DNA of 7,249 nucleotides from Tepidimonas sp. UBA997. Lineage in GTDB: Bacteria > Pseudomonadota > Gammaproteobacteria > Burkholderiales > Burkholderiaceae_C. Position numbers and translations under genes: made by a program. The notes under the pieces were generated by a model that was given only the letters and a program-made list of their open reading frames with translations, was not told where the DNA came from and made no database searches. Each line of letters starts with the position of its first letter. Positions within the stretch are counted from its first letter, which is position 1. The stretch lies in NCBI GenBank assembly GCA_002291945.1, contig DBAZ01000073.1, forward strand, positions 1-7,249, written 5' to 3'. Positions 6,348 through 7,249 of the stretch are shown here, piece after piece.

Positions 6348-7249
6348 GGCGGCGGCTCCGTGCCGACGCTGTGCGGCCCTGGTGGGCCGATCAGCAGCAG
6401 CGCCAGCGTGACCGCGATCGACAGGGTCAGAAACACCTCGATCAGCACGATGAGGGTTTTGGTATGCGCCAGCGGGTAGGTCAGAAAACCGAGGCCAGCG
6501 GCGTGCAGCGCCAGCCCGACCAGCAAAAACACCCCCGGCCCCACCACCAAACCGAAGCGCCAGAGCCGGTTGCCCACCCGGGGGGCTTGAAAGCGCCCAG
6601 CCATGGCCGCCAGTACCGCCATCGCCGCCAGCACCGTCCCACCTTGGAAGGCACCGCCGGGGTGGTCTGCCCCGGCCCAGACCAGATAGACCCCGACCAG
6701 AAAGCCCAGCGGCGGCAGCAAGCGCCCCAGGGTGGTCATGGTGCCCCCGTCGAGGGCGGTTTGTCGCAGGCCCAGGGGGCGCTGCCAGTCGCCGTCCCGA
6801 GCCAGCATCCACAGGCCCAGCAAGGCGGCCAATAAAACGATGCTCTCCAGCAGGGTGTCCCAGGCCCGAAAGTTCAGCAGCACGGCGGTCACGGGGTTGC
6901 CGATACCGGTCGGCCCCAGGTGGGTGGTCACGTCGTCGCTCAGGCCCGTGGCCACCGGCGTGGCAAACCAGGCCCAGGCCAGCATGGCCGACAGCCCCGC
7001 CGACAGCAAGGCCGCCCACGGTCGCCAGCGCACCGAGTCTTGCCAGGCGGGCAAGCGGGCCGACGCGGACAGCAGCAGCACCCCGGTCAACCCGGCACCG
7101 ATGGCTGCTTCTGCCAGCGCCACATCGACCGCACCCAGCCGAACCCAGGCCACCGCAACCAGCAAGCCATACACCACAAAAAAAACGATGCTGCGAAACA
7201 CCTGCACGCCCGCAACGGTGGCTAGGGCAGTCAGCAGAATCAAGCCGCA
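6344..7249 (-). CDS. mnhB: DUF4040 (MbhD) - MbhE-like - MnhB fusion subunit, 5' end off the window
   Basis: About 300 residues are visible, and the frame is open to the window edge. A TTG at 7243 could be a start, but there is no Shine-Dalgarno and DUF4040 proteins usually begin a few residues earlier, so I treat it as 5'-partial (numbering below counts the TTG as 1). Three modules follow in order. DUF4040/MbhD (about 1-62) has the diagnostic RLGAVDVALAEAAIGAGL (35-52). An MbhE-like part (about 75-148) has NFRAWDTLLE (124-133), the motif found near the C-terminus of MrpA. MnhB (about 166-287) has HPGGAFQGG (194-202) in place of the common H-x-x-P-G-G-G-F-x-G-G. This is the MrpA C-terminal region joined to MrpB, an inner-membrane subunit expected to contact MrpC. 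It is the first visible gene of a coupled five-gene operon. The domain calls are strong; the exact start is unknown. Confidence 0.9.
   Translation of the reverse strand, partial: CGLILLTALATVAGVQVFRSIVFFVVYGLLVAVAWVRLGAVDVALAEAAIGAGLTGVLLLSASARLPAWQDSVRWRPWAALLSAGLSAMLAWAWFATPVATGLSDDVTTHLGPTGIGNPVTAVLLNFRAWDTLLESIVLLAALLGLWMLARDGDWQRPLGLRQTALDGGTMTTLGRLLPPLGFLVGVYLVWAGADHPGGAFQGGTVLAAMAVLAAMAGRFQAPRVGNRLWRFGLVVGPGVFLLVGLALHAAGLGFLTYPLAHTKTLIVLIEVFLTLSIAVTLALLLIGPPGPHSVGTEPPP

Noticed and set aside
1449..7249. Part of a standard complex I (nuo) operon.
   Set aside because: The MnhB and DUF4040/MbhE modules and the MrpC-type small subunit with Asn/Ser at the NuoK glutamate sites point to the Mrp/MBH class, and no NuoH, NuoI or hydrophilic subunit is present.

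Overview
This 7.2 kb window comes from a GC-rich bacterial chromosome. The codon use and the divergence level of the membrane proteins suggest a betaproteobacterium, perhaps of the Burkholderiales, but this is a guess from composition and protein style. I see no mobile element, RNA gene or CRISPR array. Almost every base is coding, and all six genes encode integral inner-membrane proteins.

Left part (1-1428, + strand). A good intrinsic terminator at 19-42 closes a gene lying left of the window. It is followed almost at once by a complete MFS permease of the UMF1/Atg22-like family (73-1428). This gene ends 20 bp from the end of the convergent operon on the other strand, with only a small hairpin between them.

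Right part (1449-7249, - strand, read right to left). Five tightly coupled genes encode the membrane arm of an Mrp/MBH/complex I-like ion-translocating machine. They are: (i) a fusion of DUF4040 (MbhD), MbhE-like and MnhB domains, cut at its 5' end by the window edge; (ii) an MnhC/NuoK-like small subunit; (iii) a 487-aa and (iv) a 486-aa antiporter-like subunit (MrpD/NuoM/NuoN type), both with the full set of channel Glu/Lys/His residues; (v) a third, 558-aa antiporter-like subunit with about 16 predicted membrane segments. Every junction overlaps (three ATGA, one TGATG), so the five are one translationally coupled unit.

The arrangement differs from a canonical mrpABCDEFG operon. The C-terminal part of MrpA is fused to MrpB at the front of the operon, and there are three antiporter-like channels instead of two, the number found in the membrane arm of complex I. 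No NuoB/C/D/H/I-like electron-transfer subunit is present and nothing follows the third channel, so any catalytic or MrpEFG-like partners would have to lie right of the window. Without them the likeliest role is a multisubunit cation/proton antiporter. A redox-driven pump is not excluded.

The most unusual gene is the third channel. It has Ala where its two paralogues carry the TM5 glutamate, it has an extra Glu in TM6, and the place where NuoL and MrpA carry the lateral helix is taken by a short linker built from a phased 9-bp / tripeptide [R/W]-P-x repeat.
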